Shown here: positions 1 through 10,833 of the stretch, piece by piece | How positions within the stretch are numbered: the first letter of the stretch is position 1 | How the letters are laid out: each line of letters opens with the position of its first letter | NCBI RefSeq assembly: GCF_900269665.1 | Contig: NZ_LT985361.1 | Location: 1,186,039 to 1,250,038, forward strand | DNA: 64,000 nucleotides | From: Nocardia suismassiliense | GTDB taxonomy: Bacteria > Actinomycetota > Actinomycetes > Mycobacteriales > Mycobacteriaceae | Direction: 5' to 3' | The notes under the pieces: model-generated | The model's input: only the letters and a program-made list of their open reading frames with translations | The model's database searches: none | What the model was told of the DNA's origin: nothing | Translations under genes and position numbers: made by a program

Positions 1-877
1 ACCACAGTCCGTCATAGCGTCCGGTGGTTCGCACCAGCCGAGTGTCGGTCAGCAGGTAGGGCAGCGGGTCGTTGTCGCTGAGCGTGGCCGACACCTGCTT
101 GACCAGATCGAGCCCGAGCAGCGCCCGCCAGAGCGCGGCATGGGCTTCGGTGGTCACCGCGCGCAGCTCGACCACGTCGACGTCCATGCCGGTTTCGCGG
201 TAGTGGTAGCGGTACAGGGCATAACCATCCGGGTGGGTGAATACGAAAAGGCTGGTGCCACCGCGCCGGGAACGTTCCGCGTCGGCGAACAGCCCGGCCC
301 AGGAGGCGTCCGGGCGCACCTGCGCGGCGGGCACGAGCCTGCGCCACCGGTCGTACACGGCCTTGATGTGCTCGGCGACCTCGTCCGGCGCCGCCAGGTC
401 GACACCGCCCGGATCCGGGGCGGTCGGCCGGAATTCGGCGAAGCGGCGATCGAGGGTGACCGCGTTCTCGCGCACCGTCGGGCCGTAACCGAAGCGTCCG
501 TAGATGGTGGCTTCGCTCGCGGTGAAGATGGTCAGCGGCAGCCCGGCCGCCTCGGTGCGGCGATGCTGCTCGGTGTACATCGCGCGCAGAATCCCGCGCC
601 GCCGATGCGTCGGCGCTACCCCGACCGCCGCGATTCCGCAGGCGTCGACCGCCCGTTCGCCGGGCACGGTCACCGTCATGGTCCTGGACTGCACGTGTCC
701 GACGATGCGCGCGCCGTCCGCCGCCACGATCGCGTCCTCCGGTGGGAACAGCTGCCGGTAGCGGTCGAGCTCGTCGTTGTCCGGTCGACCGCCGAAGGAG
801 GTGGCCACCAGCGTCCGGATCGCGGTCGCGTCCTCGGGGGTGGCCGATCGAATGGTGATGCCGTGCGTCAGCGTCAT
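1..877 (-). CDS. Eis-like GNAT N-acetyltransferase (partial, C-terminus outside window)
   Basis: The reading frame starts at the ATG complementary to 875-877 and stays open to the window edge, giving 292 N-terminal residues of a family usually about 400 long. The N-terminal GNAT domain has the acetyl-CoA loop written as VGVAPTHRRRGILRAM near residue 90, followed by the Eis-typical FTASEATIYGRFGYGP stretch. Eis-family enzymes transfer acetyl groups from acetyl-CoA to amines, including aminoglycosides in mycobacteria; the substrate here cannot be told from sequence. It is divergent from the methyltransferase at 1029, with about 150 bases of shared upstream DNA. The C-terminal sterol-carrier-like domain is not visible because the gene runs off the window. 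Confidence 0.85.
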   Translation of the reverse strand, partial: MTLTHGITIRSATPEDATAIRTLVATSFGGRPDNDELDRYRQLFPPEDAIVAADGARIVGHVQSRTMTVTVPGERAVDACGIAAVGVAPTHRRRGILRAMYTEQHRRTEAAGLPLTIFTASEATIYGRFGYGPTVRENAVTLDRRFAEFRPTAPDPGGVDLAAPDEVAEHIKAVYDRWRRLVPAAQVRPDASWAGLFADAERSRRGGTSLFVFTHPDGYALYRYHYRETGMDVDVVELRAVTTEAHAALWRALLGLDLVKQVSATLSDNDPLPYLLTDTRLVRTTGRYDGLW

Positions 878-1028
878 CGTTGCACCCTGCCACGCCGCGA
901 CACCGCGCCGCACTCGAATTTCGGCGGGCGCACGAGCGGCCTTCGCCAACCGCCTGCACGCGCCTCCCCACCGGCGGAAATCACACCTGTTCCGGTGTTT
1001 GTCCGGTTCACCCGGCAGGATGTAGCCC

Positions 1029-1829
1029 GTGGCCGAAGTGATCGATATCGACGACCCCGCCGACCCGCGGGTCGATGACTTCCGCGACCTGAAGTCCGCC
1101 GACCGCCGACCCGATCTGCCCGGCCGGAAGGGCCTGGTGATCGCGGAGGGTGTGGTGGTCGTGCAGCGGATGCTGGACTCCCGGTTCGCACCGACCGCGT
1201 GGCTCGGCGTGGAGAAGCGCCGCGAAGAACTCGCGGACGATCTCGTCGCCGTCGACGTGCCCTACTACCGCGCCTCGGCCGAGGTGATGGCCGAGGTGGT
1301 CGGCTTCCACCTCAACCGCGGTGTGCTCGCCGTCGCGCGCAGGCCTGCGCCACTGGAGCTGGACGAGGTACTCGACAAGGCGAGCACGGTGGCCGTGCTG
1401 GAGGGCGTCAACGATCACGAGAACATCGGTTCGATGTTCCGCAACGCGGCCGGTCTCGGCGCGGCGGCCATCCTGTTCGGTGACCGGTGCGCCGACCCGC
1501 TGTATCGGCGGGCGGTGCGGGTGTCCATGGGCCACGTGCTGCGCGTTCCGTTCGCTTCCGTCCCCGACTGGCCGGACGGTCTGGATATACTGCGGCGCAA
1601 GGGGTTCCAGATCATCGCACTCACGCCGAACCCGGCGGCGGTGAATCTGGCCACGGCGATGACGGGGGAGCGGGTGGCACTGCTGCTCGGTGCCGAAGGA
1701 CCGGGTTTGAGCGAGGACGCGATGCGAGCCACCGACGTGCGGGCGCGCATCCCGATGTCACCCGGCACCGACTCGCTCAACGTCGCCACCGCAGCCGCGA
1801 TGGCTTTCTATGAGCGGGTACGGATGTGA
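1029..1829 (+). CDS. TrmH/SpoU-family RNA 2'-O-methyltransferase
   Basis: This 266-residue protein has the SpoU/TrmH knot motifs in order: VLEGVNDHENIGSMFRNAA near residue 125, then LLGAEGPGLS near 220, and a C-terminal PMSPGTDSLNVATAAAM. These form the trefoil-knot S-adenosylmethionine site that methylates a ribose 2'-OH in rRNA or tRNA. The N-terminal 100 residues are a substrate-binding region. The start chosen is GTG at 1029, since the family match begins there. It corresponds in position and neighbours to M. tuberculosis Rv0881, being followed at once by a DUF2537 gene with an ATGTGA overlap. The exact RNA target is unknown. Confidence 0.88.
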   Translation: MAEVIDIDDPADPRVDDFRDLKSADRRPDLPGRKGLVIAEGVVVVQRMLDSRFAPTAWLGVEKRREELADDLVAVDVPYYRASAEVMAEVVGFHLNRGVLAVARRPAPLELDEVLDKASTVAVLEGVNDHENIGSMFRNAAGLGAAAILFGDRCADPLYRRAVRVSMGHVLRVPFASVPDWPDGLDILRRKGFQIIALTPNPAAVNLATAMTGERVALLLGAEGPGLSEDAMRATDVRARIPMSPGTDSLNVATAAAMAFYERVRM

Positions 1830-2110
1830 ATTACCCGTCGTATCGAGGTCCGACCCCGTGGGGCGCCGGCGTCGGCGTCGCGGTCATGGTCGCGCTGCTG
1901 GCGACTGTCGCGGTGTTCTCCTTCGGTCGTGCGCTCGCCGAGGTGCATCCGCTGCTCGCGGTGGCGGTGAACCTGATCGCGGCGGGCGGCGCCGCGCCGA
2001 CTGCCTGGCGGATGCGGTGGGCGCCGGTGACCAGGTGGGTGGTCGGCGGTGGTGCGGCGGGCGTGCTGCTGGGGTGGGTGGCGTTGCTGATCAACGGGTT
2101 AGCGGGCTGA
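1826..2110 (+). CDS. DUF2537 small membrane protein
   Basis: A 94-residue protein starting with GTG at 1826, overlapping the stop of the methyltransferase gene by four bases, so the two are translationally coupled. It has three hydrophobic segments, roughly residues 14-35, 41-58 and 69-90, and looks like a small integral membrane protein. Length, membrane pattern and position match the DUF2537 family (Rv0882 in M. tuberculosis). The function of that family is not known. The opposing DUF6928-type gene ends eight bases downstream. Confidence 0.8.
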   Translation: MNYPSYRGPTPWGAGVGVAVMVALLATVAVFSFGRALAEVHPLLAVAVNLIAAGGAAPTAWRMRWAPVTRWVVGGGAAGVLLGWVALLINGLAG

Positions 2111-2117
2111 GACGTGG

Positions 2118-2861
2118 TCAGGACACCCGGTCGTGCCCGCGTAGCCAGCTGAACAGGCCGCGTTTGGGGCGCACGCTGTCCGGCTCGTGTCGCGGTGGGG
2201 CGAGGGTGGCCGGGTCGGGCGCTTGGCCTTTCGGATACAGCGTGAAGCCGCACACCGCGACGTCGCCGGGGACCAGCGCGCCCTCGGCGGCGGGGGCGCG
2301 GTAGTGGAAGCCGAGCCACTCGTTGTTGGCGGCGTCGGCGAAATCGGGTGGGTCGAACGGCAGCGTCTGCGGGTCGGGCAGCTCGCCCGCGTGCCAGCGC
2401 ACCGGATGTTCGCCCGCCCAGTACGGGCGCTCCCAGACCAGCGGCAACCCCTCGTCCTCCAGGATGTTCACCCGGCTGGAACTGAACGCCCTGCGGAACT
2501 CGCCACGCTCCCAATGCGCGAACGCACCCCAGCCATGCGCGGTGTCGAAGGACACCAGATAGGTGTGCTCGGAGGCCAGCGGGCGAACCAGCAACTCCGG
2601 CAGCTCGGTCGGGTGGATGCGGGCGGCCTGCGCCGAACACACCACCGTCACACCGGGATAGCAACCGATGTACACCTCGTCGAGGTCCGGACCCGCACAG
2701 CCCGCGAGCGTGCCGACCATGATCGGCAGCACGTCCCGGTCGCTGTGCAGCTGTTTCGCAAGCGCCAGTGCGGCATCGGGATCCGGATCATGGTTGGCGC
2801 GCAGTACCGTCAACGGATCGGGTGCGTCGACGTACCAGAGCGACGAAGCTTTCGATAGCAT
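2118..2861 (-). CDS. DUF6928-family protein
   Basis: A 247-residue soluble protein. The start is the ATG at 2861, which has a GGGAGGTG Shine-Dalgarno six bases upstream; an upstream in-frame ATG lacks one. Features that match the actinobacterial DUF6928 family as I remember it are the opening YVDAPDPLTVLR, the stretch IGCYPGVTVVCS near residue 85, and ERPYWAGEHPV near residue 160. No catalytic motif is evident and there is no signal peptide. The function is unknown. It is not part of the Rv0881-Rv0884c gene order and appears inserted between the DUF2537 and sepH homologues. Confidence 0.7.
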   Translation of the reverse strand: MLSKASSLWYVDAPDPLTVLRANHDPDPDAALALAKQLHSDRDVLPIMVGTLAGCAGPDLDEVYIGCYPGVTVVCSAQAARIHPTELPELLVRPLASEHTYLVSFDTAHGWGAFAHWERGEFRRAFSSSRVNILEDEGLPLVWERPYWAGEHPVRWHAGELPDPQTLPFDPPDFADAANNEWLGFHYRAPAAEGALVPGDVAVCGFTLYPKGQAPDPATLAPPRHEPDSVRPKRGLFSWLRGHDRVS

Positions 2862-3087
2862 TTCCGGCACCTCCCGATGGTTGCACGAATCAGCTCCGCG
2901 AACTTCGAGCAACGCACGGGGTTTCGAACAATTCACCGCTGTGGTGAATCACCCGACGCCGTCGCGCGCAGTCGACAACACACCAAAAAATCTACTCGCC
3001 TCGAGCCCGTCCAGGCGCACCTTCCGCTGCTGAACACGCTGGGGAACCAGCTATCCGGTCGCGCGCAATGCTGCGGGGTAACTGACG

Positions 3088-3115
3088 AAGGCACGCCACC
3101 GTGGTGGCGTGCCTT
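3088..3115. terminator. Hairpin downstream of sepH
   Basis: A perfect inverted repeat, AAGGCACGCCAC, loop CGTG, GTGGCGTGCCTT. It lies 27 bases beyond the sepH stop codon, so it is most simply the sepH terminator. No T-run follows on the sepH strand, which is usual in high-GC actinobacteria. Confidence 0.7.
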
Positions 3116-3142
3116 CTTGTCGTTCGGCTTTGCGGGTCTTGC

Positions 3143-4213
3143 TCAGTGGCCCGAGCTGCGGACTCCGAGCAGGACGTCCTCCCAGGACGGCATGGGTGCC
3201 TTGCCGCGCTTGGTGCGGGCCGGCTTGGCCGTCGTCTTGCCGTTGGCGGCCGGCTTGGCCGGTTCCTCGGCGGCGGGCTTCGTCGACGCGGCGGGCGCGG
3301 GCGGAGCGGTTTCGGCGGGGGGCTCGGCCGGCGGAGTCGGGGCCGGCGCGGTGGGCGCGGGCGCCGGGCTCGACGCGGCGGGCGTCGTCGTGGTTGCGGC
3401 AGTGGGGGTTGCGGTCGCGCCCGCGGTGATGGCGGGGGTGCTGCTGCCACCGGCCGCGACGGCGCGCTGCTCGTAGTACTCGTCCAGGGTGGGCTGGCTC
3501 TGCCGGGCCGCGGGGCGCGCTGGCGGCGCCGACGGAGTGGGGCGTGGCTCGACCACCGGCTCCGGCTGCGGCGCGGGTGCGGCCACCTCGGGCTCGGCGG
3601 GCAGGATCGTCGCGAGACCGCGTAGCGCTCGGCCGAAGTCGGGATCGATCAGGTCGGAGGCGGGATCGTCGAGCGGGGAGACCGAGCCGCCGTGCGCGTC
3701 GGGCTGGTAACGCCAGTGCGCGGCGATCTCGGAACGCCCGTTCTGCCACTGCAATTGGGCGACCCAGAAGCCTTTTTCGTCTTTCCAGGCGTCCCATTCG
3801 GCGCCTTCGATGTTGTGCCCGCGCTCGGTGAAGGCGGCGGTGACGACATCGATGAGGGTTTCCACGGCGGGGCCGTCGGGGCGGACGGGATGCGCCTTCT
3901 GCGCGAGTTCGGCGGCGCGGGCACGCTCCAGCAACACCGGGTAGGCGAACCGCTCGACGCGGCTGGCCGGCATGCCGGATTCTTCGGTGACCTGGTCGAC
4001 GGAGGCACCGGCCCGGATCCGAGCCTGGATATCGCGAGGACGCATAGTTGCTTCCATTTCGATCTCTATCTGGCCGAATCGGGCAAGGTCTCCGCGTGCT
4101 GCGGCTCGTAGCTTGTCGTCGGCGGGAAGCCGGTACTTCGCTCCGGACTCGGTGTCGATACACACGATGTGCGTGGAGTCGGGCGTCACCCCGATCACTC
4201 GAAGTTCACGCAC
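3143..4213 (-). CDS. sepH: SepH cell-division regulator (DUF3071)
   Basis: SepH is an actinobacterial protein that binds FtsZ and promotes its assembly at the division septum. The 356-residue product starts at GTG 4213 behind AAGGAGGTAACG, a near-ideal ribosome site; an earlier in-frame ATG at 4330 lacks one. Residues 1-170 form the conserved DUF3071 domain with a helix-turn-helix-like core (ASVDQVTEESGMPASRVERF near 70-90). Residues 190-330 are a low-complexity Pro/Ala/Thr linker, and the conserved C-terminal tail reads MPSWEDVLLGVRSSGH. The tail and N-domain both match SepH. It occupies the place of Rv0883c next to serC (Rv0884c). About 200 bases separate it from serC, room for its own promoter. 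Confidence 0.92.
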   Translation of the reverse strand: MRELRVIGVTPDSTHIVCIDTESGAKYRLPADDKLRAAARGDLARFGQIEIEMEATMRPRDIQARIRAGASVDQVTEESGMPASRVERFAYPVLLERARAAELAQKAHPVRPDGPAVETLIDVVTAAFTERGHNIEGAEWDAWKDEKGFWVAQLQWQNGRSEIAAHWRYQPDAHGGSVSPLDDPASDLIDPDFGRALRGLATILPAEPEVAAPAPQPEPVVEPRPTPSAPPARPAARQSQPTLDEYYEQRAVAAGGSSTPAITAGATATPTAATTTTPAASSPAPAPTAPAPTPPAEPPAETAPPAPAASTKPAAEEPAKPAANGKTTAKPARTKRGKAPMPSWEDVLLGVRSSGH

Positions 4214-4414
4214 CGTTACCTCCTTACCGCGTCGACTCGCGACACCGCCCACTTTCCGAAACAGTAGTGCACTTCTGGGATCCGTGGGGCGAGACACGCG
4301 GGGCGGAAATCTCTGTGCAGACTCCCGCACCCCGCTAATCTGCTCTGTTCGACTTGGCGCAGCACCGGAAGCGGCGTGTCGATTGTGGCGTGTCGCGCTC
4401 GGATTCGGCTGTCG

Positions 4415-5692
<1,278 letters not shown>

Positions 5693-5707
5693 CTAACCTT
5701 TGCGCCC

Positions 5708-6385
5708 ATGAACATGGCGCCGGCTAACTCGGGGTGGCGATTGCTCGGTCGACGACCACGGACCTTCGGGCCGCGCATCGGCGCGATGTCCGACAGCGCG
5801 CGCCGGGAGTTGCTGCTACACGGCACCCTCGGTTCGGCAACCATCCTCGGCGTGCGGCCGAGCAACAAAGCGGTCGCGGGCGAGCACGACGCGGACGGCT
5901 CGTCGCCGTGTCAGGTGTTCTGGGTGCGGGTCGAGGTCGACGGGATGGCGCCGTACGAGGCCAGGGTGCGGCAGCGGGTATCCGCGGCGAACCTGGAGTG
6001 GATGCAGCCGGGCGATGTCGTGTGCTGCCGGGTCGACCCGGGCGACCGGGATCGCTTGGTGCTGTACGTGCCCGATTTCGCGGAGACCGGCCGGGTCAGC
6101 GTCGCGAAGATTCTCGCCGACGGCCGCCGCGCCGACGCGACGGTGCTCGCCGCGGCCCCGGTCGCCGCGGACTACGTCGGCCGCGACGATCCGGTGCTGC
6201 GCCTCGACCTCGAACTGCGCGCGTGGGACGAGCCGGCCCCGTGGCTGGTCCGGCTCGTGCAACCGGTTCCGCTGCCCGCGATCGGCCTGATCGATCTGGG
6301 CCAGCACCTGGAGGTCGCCTTCTTCACCGTCGATCACGGCGAGTCGGTGGCCGTCGACTGGGACGCCTCCCTCGGCGAGGACTGA
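5708..6385 (+). CDS. Hypothetical protein with two similar halves
   Basis: A 225-residue soluble protein that I do not recognise by family. The ATG at 5708 is preferred because the conserved-looking part begins after it; the frame is open further upstream. Residues 30-125 and 130-215 look like two copies of one beta-rich module: each begins with a short variant of (A/R)A(T)(I/V)LG, has a central alternating segment (FWVRVEVDG in one, LDLELRAWD in the other), then a PGD or LGQ turn and a closing strand. No catalytic residues or signal peptide are seen. It is divergent from serC and convergent with the deacetylase that ends at 6393. Confidence 0.65.
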   Translation: MNMAPANSGWRLLGRRPRTFGPRIGAMSDSARRELLLHGTLGSATILGVRPSNKAVAGEHDADGSSPCQVFWVRVEVDGMAPYEARVRQRVSAANLEWMQPGDVVCCRVDPGDRDRLVLYVPDFAETGRVSVAKILADGRRADATVLAAAPVAADYVGRDDPVLRLDLELRAWDEPAPWLVRLVQPVPLPAIGLIDLGQHLEVAFFTVDHGESVAVDWDASLGED

Positions 6386-6392
6386 CCCGGCC

Positions 6393-7268
6393 TCACAGGT
6401 GGACGAAGCTGAACCCCATGTCGCGCAGGGCCGGCAGGACGGCGATCATGCCCGCGCCGGTGCCGGACTGCGGGCGGTGCATATGGGCGAGCGAAATCGC
6501 CCCCGGCGCAGCGGCATTCATCGCGGAGCGGACCTTGGCGGCGCTCGCGGTCGCACCGTAGTCGGCGTTGATGCTGAAACCGACGGGGGTTTCGCCCAAT
6601 TCGTGCACGATGGCGACCGCGACATCGTCGTAGTGCGCAGTGCCCGCGCGGAAGAAGCGGGGCGGCTTGCCGACCAGCCCCGTCAGCCGCTCGTGGTTGG
6701 CCCAGACCTCGTCGGCCGCCTCCTGCGCCGAGCCGGTGCCCGCGATGCCGTAGGCGGCGCGACCGTTCACCGACAGCGGCTTGTGTGCGACACCGTGATT
6801 GGCCAGCTCGAACAGCGGGTTCACCGCCAACTGGCCGGCCCGCACCGGGTTCGCGTCGATCCAGCGCTTGTTCAGAAACAGGGTCGCCGGAATCTGCTGG
6901 GTGACAAGAAAATTGATGAGCGAGTCGTCGATGTCGTTGTTGCCCGGCCCACCGCACGCGTCGAAGGTCAGGGCCAGCTGCTTGCCGGTGGCCTCGAAAG
7001 TGCTTGTGATGCCCTGCATTTGCACGCCCCACCGCTGCGGCTGGTCAGCGGCGTGCCTGGCGGCCACCGCGGCGGGTGAGTTGTCCGGTGGTGGCGCGGT
7101 CCTGGAGGCTACGGCGGCGTCGCCGATCGAGGTCCGGGCGCGGGTCGAACTCGGTGCCGCGGCCGCGGTATCGCTGCGCGCGGTACCGCATCCGGTGGCG
7201 GCGAACCCGGCGGCCAGTGCGGCGCCGACGCCCAACATCCGCCGCCGCGACATTCCTCGTTCCTGCAC
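6393..7268 (-). CDS. Polysaccharide deacetylase lipoprotein (NodB fold)
   Basis: A 291-residue exported protein. The N-terminus has a twin-arginine-like SRRRMLGVGAAL followed by a lipobox AATGC, so it is probably a Tat-exported lipoprotein. After a low-complexity linker to about residue 90 comes the NodB metal motif LTFDACGG. Next are FLVTQQIPATLFL and, near residue 155, ELANHGVAHKPL, which corresponds to the H-x3-H motif. FFRAGTAHYD and a late SLAHMHRP also fit carbohydrate esterase family 4. Such enzymes remove N- or O-acetyl groups from peptidoglycan or other envelope polysaccharides; the substrate is not determined. GTG 7268 has a GGAGGAG upstream; ATG 7253 is an alternative start. Confidence 0.82.
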   Translation of the reverse strand: MQERGMSRRRMLGVGAALAAGFAATGCGTARSDTAAAAPSSTRARTSIGDAAVASRTAPPPDNSPAAVAARHAADQPQRWGVQMQGITSTFEATGKQLALTFDACGGPGNNDIDDSLINFLVTQQIPATLFLNKRWIDANPVRAGQLAVNPLFELANHGVAHKPLSVNGRAAYGIAGTGSAQEAADEVWANHERLTGLVGKPPRFFRAGTAHYDDVAVAIVHELGETPVGFSINADYGATASAAKVRSAMNAAAPGAISLAHMHRPQSGTGAGMIAVLPALRDMGFSFVHL

Positions 7269-7304
7269 CCGGCCCTCCTCCGTCCGTCCGGACCCGGATG
7301 CTAC

Positions 7305-7344
7305 GCGAGCCGAATGTCCTATTGGTGCAGGACATTCGGCTCGC
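7305..7344. terminator. Strong hairpin downstream of citA
   Basis: A perfect 16-base inverted repeat (arms GCGAGCCGAATGTCCT and its complement) with an eight-base loop. It sits 22 bases past the citA stop and upstream of the deacetylase start, and so probably terminates citA transcription. Confidence 0.8.
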
Positions 7345-7365
7345 GGTGATGCGTTTCAGCTATTG

Positions 7366-8514
7366 CTAGGCGTGCTGAATGCTCGCCCAGCCCGCGACGT
7401 CGGCAGGCTGACGCGGCGCCGGTCCGGTGTAGATCGCCGCCGGGCGCACCAGCTTGCCGAGCTGCTTCTGCTCGAGGATGTGCGCACACCAGCCCGCGGT
7501 CCGGCCACAGGTGAACATGGCGGGCATCATGTGCGCGGGCACCTCGGCGAAGTCGAGGATCACCGCGGCCCAGAACTCCACGTTGGTCTCGATCGCCCGG
7601 TCCGGGCGACGCTCACGCAGCTCGGCCAGTGCGGCCTGCTCCAGCGCGGCGGCCACCTCGTAGCGCGGCGCGGCGAGCCGCTTCGCGGTGGCGCGCAGCA
7701 CGCGGGCGCGCGGGTCCTCGGCCCGGTACACCCGGTGCCCGAAGCCCATCAGCTTTTCCTTGCGGTCGAGGATGCCCTTGACCAGTGCCCGTGCGTCGCC
7801 GGTCTGCTCCACCTCTTCGATCATCGGCAGCACGCGGGCGGGCGCGCCACCGTGCAGCGGGCCCGACATCGCGCCGATCGCGCCGGACAGCGAGGCCGCG
7901 ACATCGGCGCCGGTGGAGGCGATCACGCGCGCGGTGAAGGTGGAGGCGTTCATGCCGTGCTCGGCGGCCGACACCCAGTAGGCGTCGATCGCCTCGGTGT
8001 GCTTGGGGTCCGGGTCACCCTTCCAGCGGGTCATGAACCGCTCGGTGACCGTGTTGCACTCGTCGATCTTCTTCTGCGGGACCGCGGGCTGGTAGATGCC
8101 GCGCGCGGACTGCGCGACGTAGGACAGCGCCATCACCGAGGCGCGGGCCAGGTTGTCGCGCGCGGTTTCGTCATCGATGTCCAGCAGCGGCTGGTAGCCC
8201 CAGATCGGGGCGAGCATGGCCAGGCCGGCCTGCACGTCGACGCGCACATCACCGGTGTGCACCGGCAGCGGGAAGGGTTCGGCGGGCGGCAGGCCGCGAC
8301 CGAACTCGCCGTCCACCAGCAGGGCCCACACGTCGCCGAAGGTCACCTGGCCCTCGACCAGGTTCTCGATGTCGACGCCGCGGTAGCGCAGCGCGCCGCC
8401 GTCCTTGTCGGGCTCGGCGATGTCGGTGGTGAACGCCACCACACCCTCGAGGCCGCTGACGAAATCGCTGGGTACGGCGGTCTGCCCGGTAGGCACCGCG
8501 GGGCTGGTAGTCAT
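7366..8514 (-). CDS. citA: Citrate synthase 2 (CitA type)
   Basis: Citrate synthase condenses oxaloacetate and acetyl-CoA at the entry to the TCA cycle. The 382-residue product starts at ATG 8514 behind AAGGAGAA. The catalytic set is present: a histidine in [12 protein letters not shown], the second in [17 protein letters not shown], and the aspartate/glutamate region near [16 protein letters not shown]. This is the shorter CitA (Rv0889c) form. A second, longer citrate synthase lies at 10948. It is divergent from pdxH with 163 bases between the starts. Confidence 0.93.
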   Translation of the reverse strand: MTTSPAVPTGQTAVPSDFVSGLEGVVAFTTDIAEPDKDGGALRYRGVDIENLVEGQVTFGDVWALLVDGEFGRGLPPAEPFPLPVHTGDVRVDVQAGLAMLAPIWGYQPLLDIDDETARDNLARASVMALSYVAQSARGIYQPAVPQKKIDECNTVTERFMTRWKGDPDPKHTEAIDAYWVSAAEHGMNASTFTARVIASTGADVAASLSGAIGAMSGPLHGGAPARVLPMIEEVEQTGDARALVKGILDRKEKLMGFGHRVYRAEDPRARVLRATAKRLAAPRYEVAAALEQAALAELRERRPDRAIETNVEFWAAVILDFAEVPAHMMPAMFTCGRTAGWCAHILEQKQLGKLVRPAAIYTGPAPRQPADVAGWASIQHA

Positions 8515-8677
8515 GTCGGGACTTCTCCTTGCACTTCGGGACGCGCTCCGTAGCGACTGCTCGCAGCTCGCTAGAACAGGCCTGATCCTCGGCGATGAGG
8601 GGTACAACGAGGCTCGCCGAGCACATGCCGATCAACAACACCTTAGATCCTTGCTACCCCGGAGTAACGTCTGGCCC

Positions 8678-9406
8678 ATGCGTGACCTGGACAATTCACC
8701 TGGCGGCCAGGAGACGGCCGAAATCCTGCCGAGCACCGATTTAGCCGGCATGCGCGCCGAGTACGGGGGCGCCCCGTTCGGCAGCGGCGAAGACATCGAT
8801 CTGGACGAAACATGGCTGGCCGGCGGCTGGGAGCCGTTGCTGCGCCACTGGATCGAGCAAGCGACCGCGGTCGGCGTCGCGGAGCCGAACGCCATGGTGC
8901 TGGCCACCGTTTCACTGGCCGACGGCACGCCGCGACCGGTCGCCAGAACCGTCCTGTGTAAAGGGCTCTCTCCCGAGGGTGTGACTTTTTACACGAACTA
9001 CGACTCGGCCAAGGGCAGCCAGCTCGCGGCCGTGCCGTTCGCCGCCGCCACCTTTGTCTGGCCCGCGCTCGGCAGGCAGGTGCATGTGCGCGGCGCGATC
9101 GAGCGGGTGCCCGCCGAGACGACCGAGGTCTACTGGCGCTCCCGGCCGCGCGACTCGCAGCTGGGCGCGTGGGCCTCGCGGCAGTCGAAGCCGATCGGGT
9201 CGCGGGCCGAGTTGGACCGCACCATGGCCGAGACGATCGCGCGCTTCGAGAACGTCGACGAGATTCCGGTGCCGCCGCACTGGGGTGGCTTTCTGCTGCG
9301 CCCGGACGAGGTGGAGTTCTGGCAGGGCCGACGCGGCCGGCTGCACAACCGGATTCGGGTGCTCGTCGAGAACGGCGCCATGAAGGTGGAGCGACTACAA
9401 CCCTGA
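8678..9406 (+). CDS. pdxH: Pyridoxamine 5'-phosphate oxidase
   Basis: PdxH is an FMN enzyme that oxidises pyridoxine or pyridoxamine phosphate to pyridoxal phosphate. The 242-residue protein starts at ATG 8678. Family motifs are [20 protein letters not shown] (substrate and FMN binding), [33 protein letters not shown], and the C-terminal [17 protein letters not shown]. Length is normal for the family (about 220). In M. tuberculosis pdxH is elsewhere (Rv2607), so its place beside citA differs from that gene order. Many neighbours, such as serC and the decarboxylase at 48567, use its product as cofactor. Confidence 0.94.
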   Translation: MRDLDNSPGGQETAEILPSTDLAGMRAEYGGAPFGSGEDIDLDETWLAGGWEPLLRHWIEQATAVGVAEPNAMVLATVSLADGTPRPVARTVLCKGLSPEGVTFYTNYDSAKGSQLAAVPFAAATFVWPALGRQVHVRGAIERVPAETTEVYWRSRPRDSQLGAWASRQSKPIGSRAELDRTMAETIARFENVDEIPVPPHWGGFLLRPDEVEFWQGRRGRLHNRIRVLVENGAMKVERLQP

Positions 9407-9476
9407 ACTATTCCCGGCCGGCCGGTGAGAAATCTCGTATCGAACCGGCCGGGATTCAGTCGCTACGCTGCCGCCG

Positions 9477-10760
9477 GTGAGATTGCTGGCCGATACCGCT
9501 CCGCTGCGACACCCAGATTTCCGGCGTCTGTGGACCTCGGGCATCGTCACCATGATCGGCGCGCAGCTGTCCATCGTCGCGGTGCCGCAGCAGATCTTTC
9601 AGATCACCGGCAGCTCAGGGTATGTCGGCCTGGCCGGGCTGTTCGGCCTGGTGCCGCTGATCGTGTTCGGGCTGTGGGGCGGCGCGCTCGCGGATGTGAT
9701 GGACCGGCGCAAGCTGATGCTCATCACCAACGCGGGCACCGGCCTCACCGCGGTGGCGTTCTGGGCGCAGGCCGCGTCGGGCATCGACAACGTCTGGGTC
9801 GTGCTCGGCCTGTTCGCGGTGCAGCAGGCGTTCTACGCGGTGAACCAGCCGACGCGCAGTGCGGCCATCCCGCGCCTGCTGCCGGAAGACCAACTGGCCG
9901 CGGCGAATTCGCTCAGCATGACGGTGATGCAGTTCGGTGCCATCGCCGGACCGGTGCTGGCGGGCGCGCTGATCCCGGTGATCGGGCTGTCCACTCTCTA
10001 CTTGATCGACTCCATCGCCCTGCTCGCCACAATCTGGGCGGTGTGGAAGTTGCCCGCCCTGCCGCCGACCGGAACCGCGCGCAAGGCCGGATTCCGCACG
10101 GTGCTGGACGGTTTCGGCTATCTGGCTACGCAGCGGATTTTGCTCGCCTCGTTCGCGGTGGACGTGATCGCCATGGTGTTCGGCATGCCGCGCGCGCTGT
10201 TCCCGCAGATCGCGCACGAGACCTTCGGCGATCCGACCACCGGCGGGGTCGCGCTCGGCCTGCTGTTCGCGTCCATGTCGGTGGGCGCGGTGCTGGGCGG
10301 AGTGTTCTCCGGCTGGATACCGCGCATTCAGCGCCAAGGCTTGGCCGTACTCGTCTGCATCGTGCTGTGGGGCCTGGCCATGGTCGGCTTCGGCGCGGCC
10401 GTCGGATTCACCGGGCACGGACTCGGCCTCGGACTCGGGCTCACGCTCGCGCTGCTCTGCTCGGCCTTCGGCGGCGCGGTGGACATGGTCTCGGCCGCGC
10501 TGCGGGTCACCATGTTGCAGCAGGTCGCGACCGACGAGATGCGCGGACGTCTGCAAGGCGTGTTCATCGTGGTTGTCGCAGGTGGGCCCCGAATCGGTGA
10601 TGTTGCCCACGGTTTTGCGGCGGCGAGTCTGGGTACCGCTGTCGCGGCGGCCGGTGGTGGTGTTCTCGTGGTGATCGGCGTGGTGATCGCCGCGCTCGCG
10701 TTCCCGGCATTCGTGCGATACCGGGTAGGGCGCGCACATGCGGAAATAGTGGCACCATGA
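9477..10760 (+). CDS. MFS transporter, EntS/MFS_3 type
   Basis: A 427-residue integral membrane protein with about twelve hydrophobic segments. The start is GTG 9477, 70 bases after pdxH. The N-terminal half has the MFS signature loop GGALADVMDRRKLML between helices 2 and 3, and the middle shows FYAVNQPTRSAAIPRLLPED, typical of the enterobactin-exporter-like MFS_3 group. These proteins are proton-driven exporters of siderophores or drugs; the substrate here is unknown. The short gap suggests co-transcription with pdxH. Confidence 0.85.
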   Translation: MRLLADTAPLRHPDFRRLWTSGIVTMIGAQLSIVAVPQQIFQITGSSGYVGLAGLFGLVPLIVFGLWGGALADVMDRRKLMLITNAGTGLTAVAFWAQAASGIDNVWVVLGLFAVQQAFYAVNQPTRSAAIPRLLPEDQLAAANSLSMTVMQFGAIAGPVLAGALIPVIGLSTLYLIDSIALLATIWAVWKLPALPPTGTARKAGFRTVLDGFGYLATQRILLASFAVDVIAMVFGMPRALFPQIAHETFGDPTTGGVALGLLFASMSVGAVLGGVFSGWIPRIQRQGLAVLVCIVLWGLAMVGFGAAVGFTGHGLGLGLGLTLALLCSAFGGAVDMVSAALRVTMLQQVATDEMRGRLQGVFIVVVAGGPRIGDVAHGFAAASLGTAVAAAGGGVLVVIGVVIAALAFPAFVRYRVGRAHAEIVAP

Positions 10761-10802
10761 GCCTGCGAATATCCAGCAATCGCTGTTCGGCGCGTACTTC
10801 GG

Positions 10803-10833
10803 ACCTCACACCGCCACGAGATGTTTGTGAGGT
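10803..10833. other. Inverted repeat upstream of gltA
   Basis: Arms ACCTCACA and TGTGAGGT, eight bases each with a 15-base loop, lie in the 187-base gap between the MFS gene and gltA. It could end MFS transcription or be a binding site for a gltA regulator. There is no evidence to choose. Confidence 0.35.
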
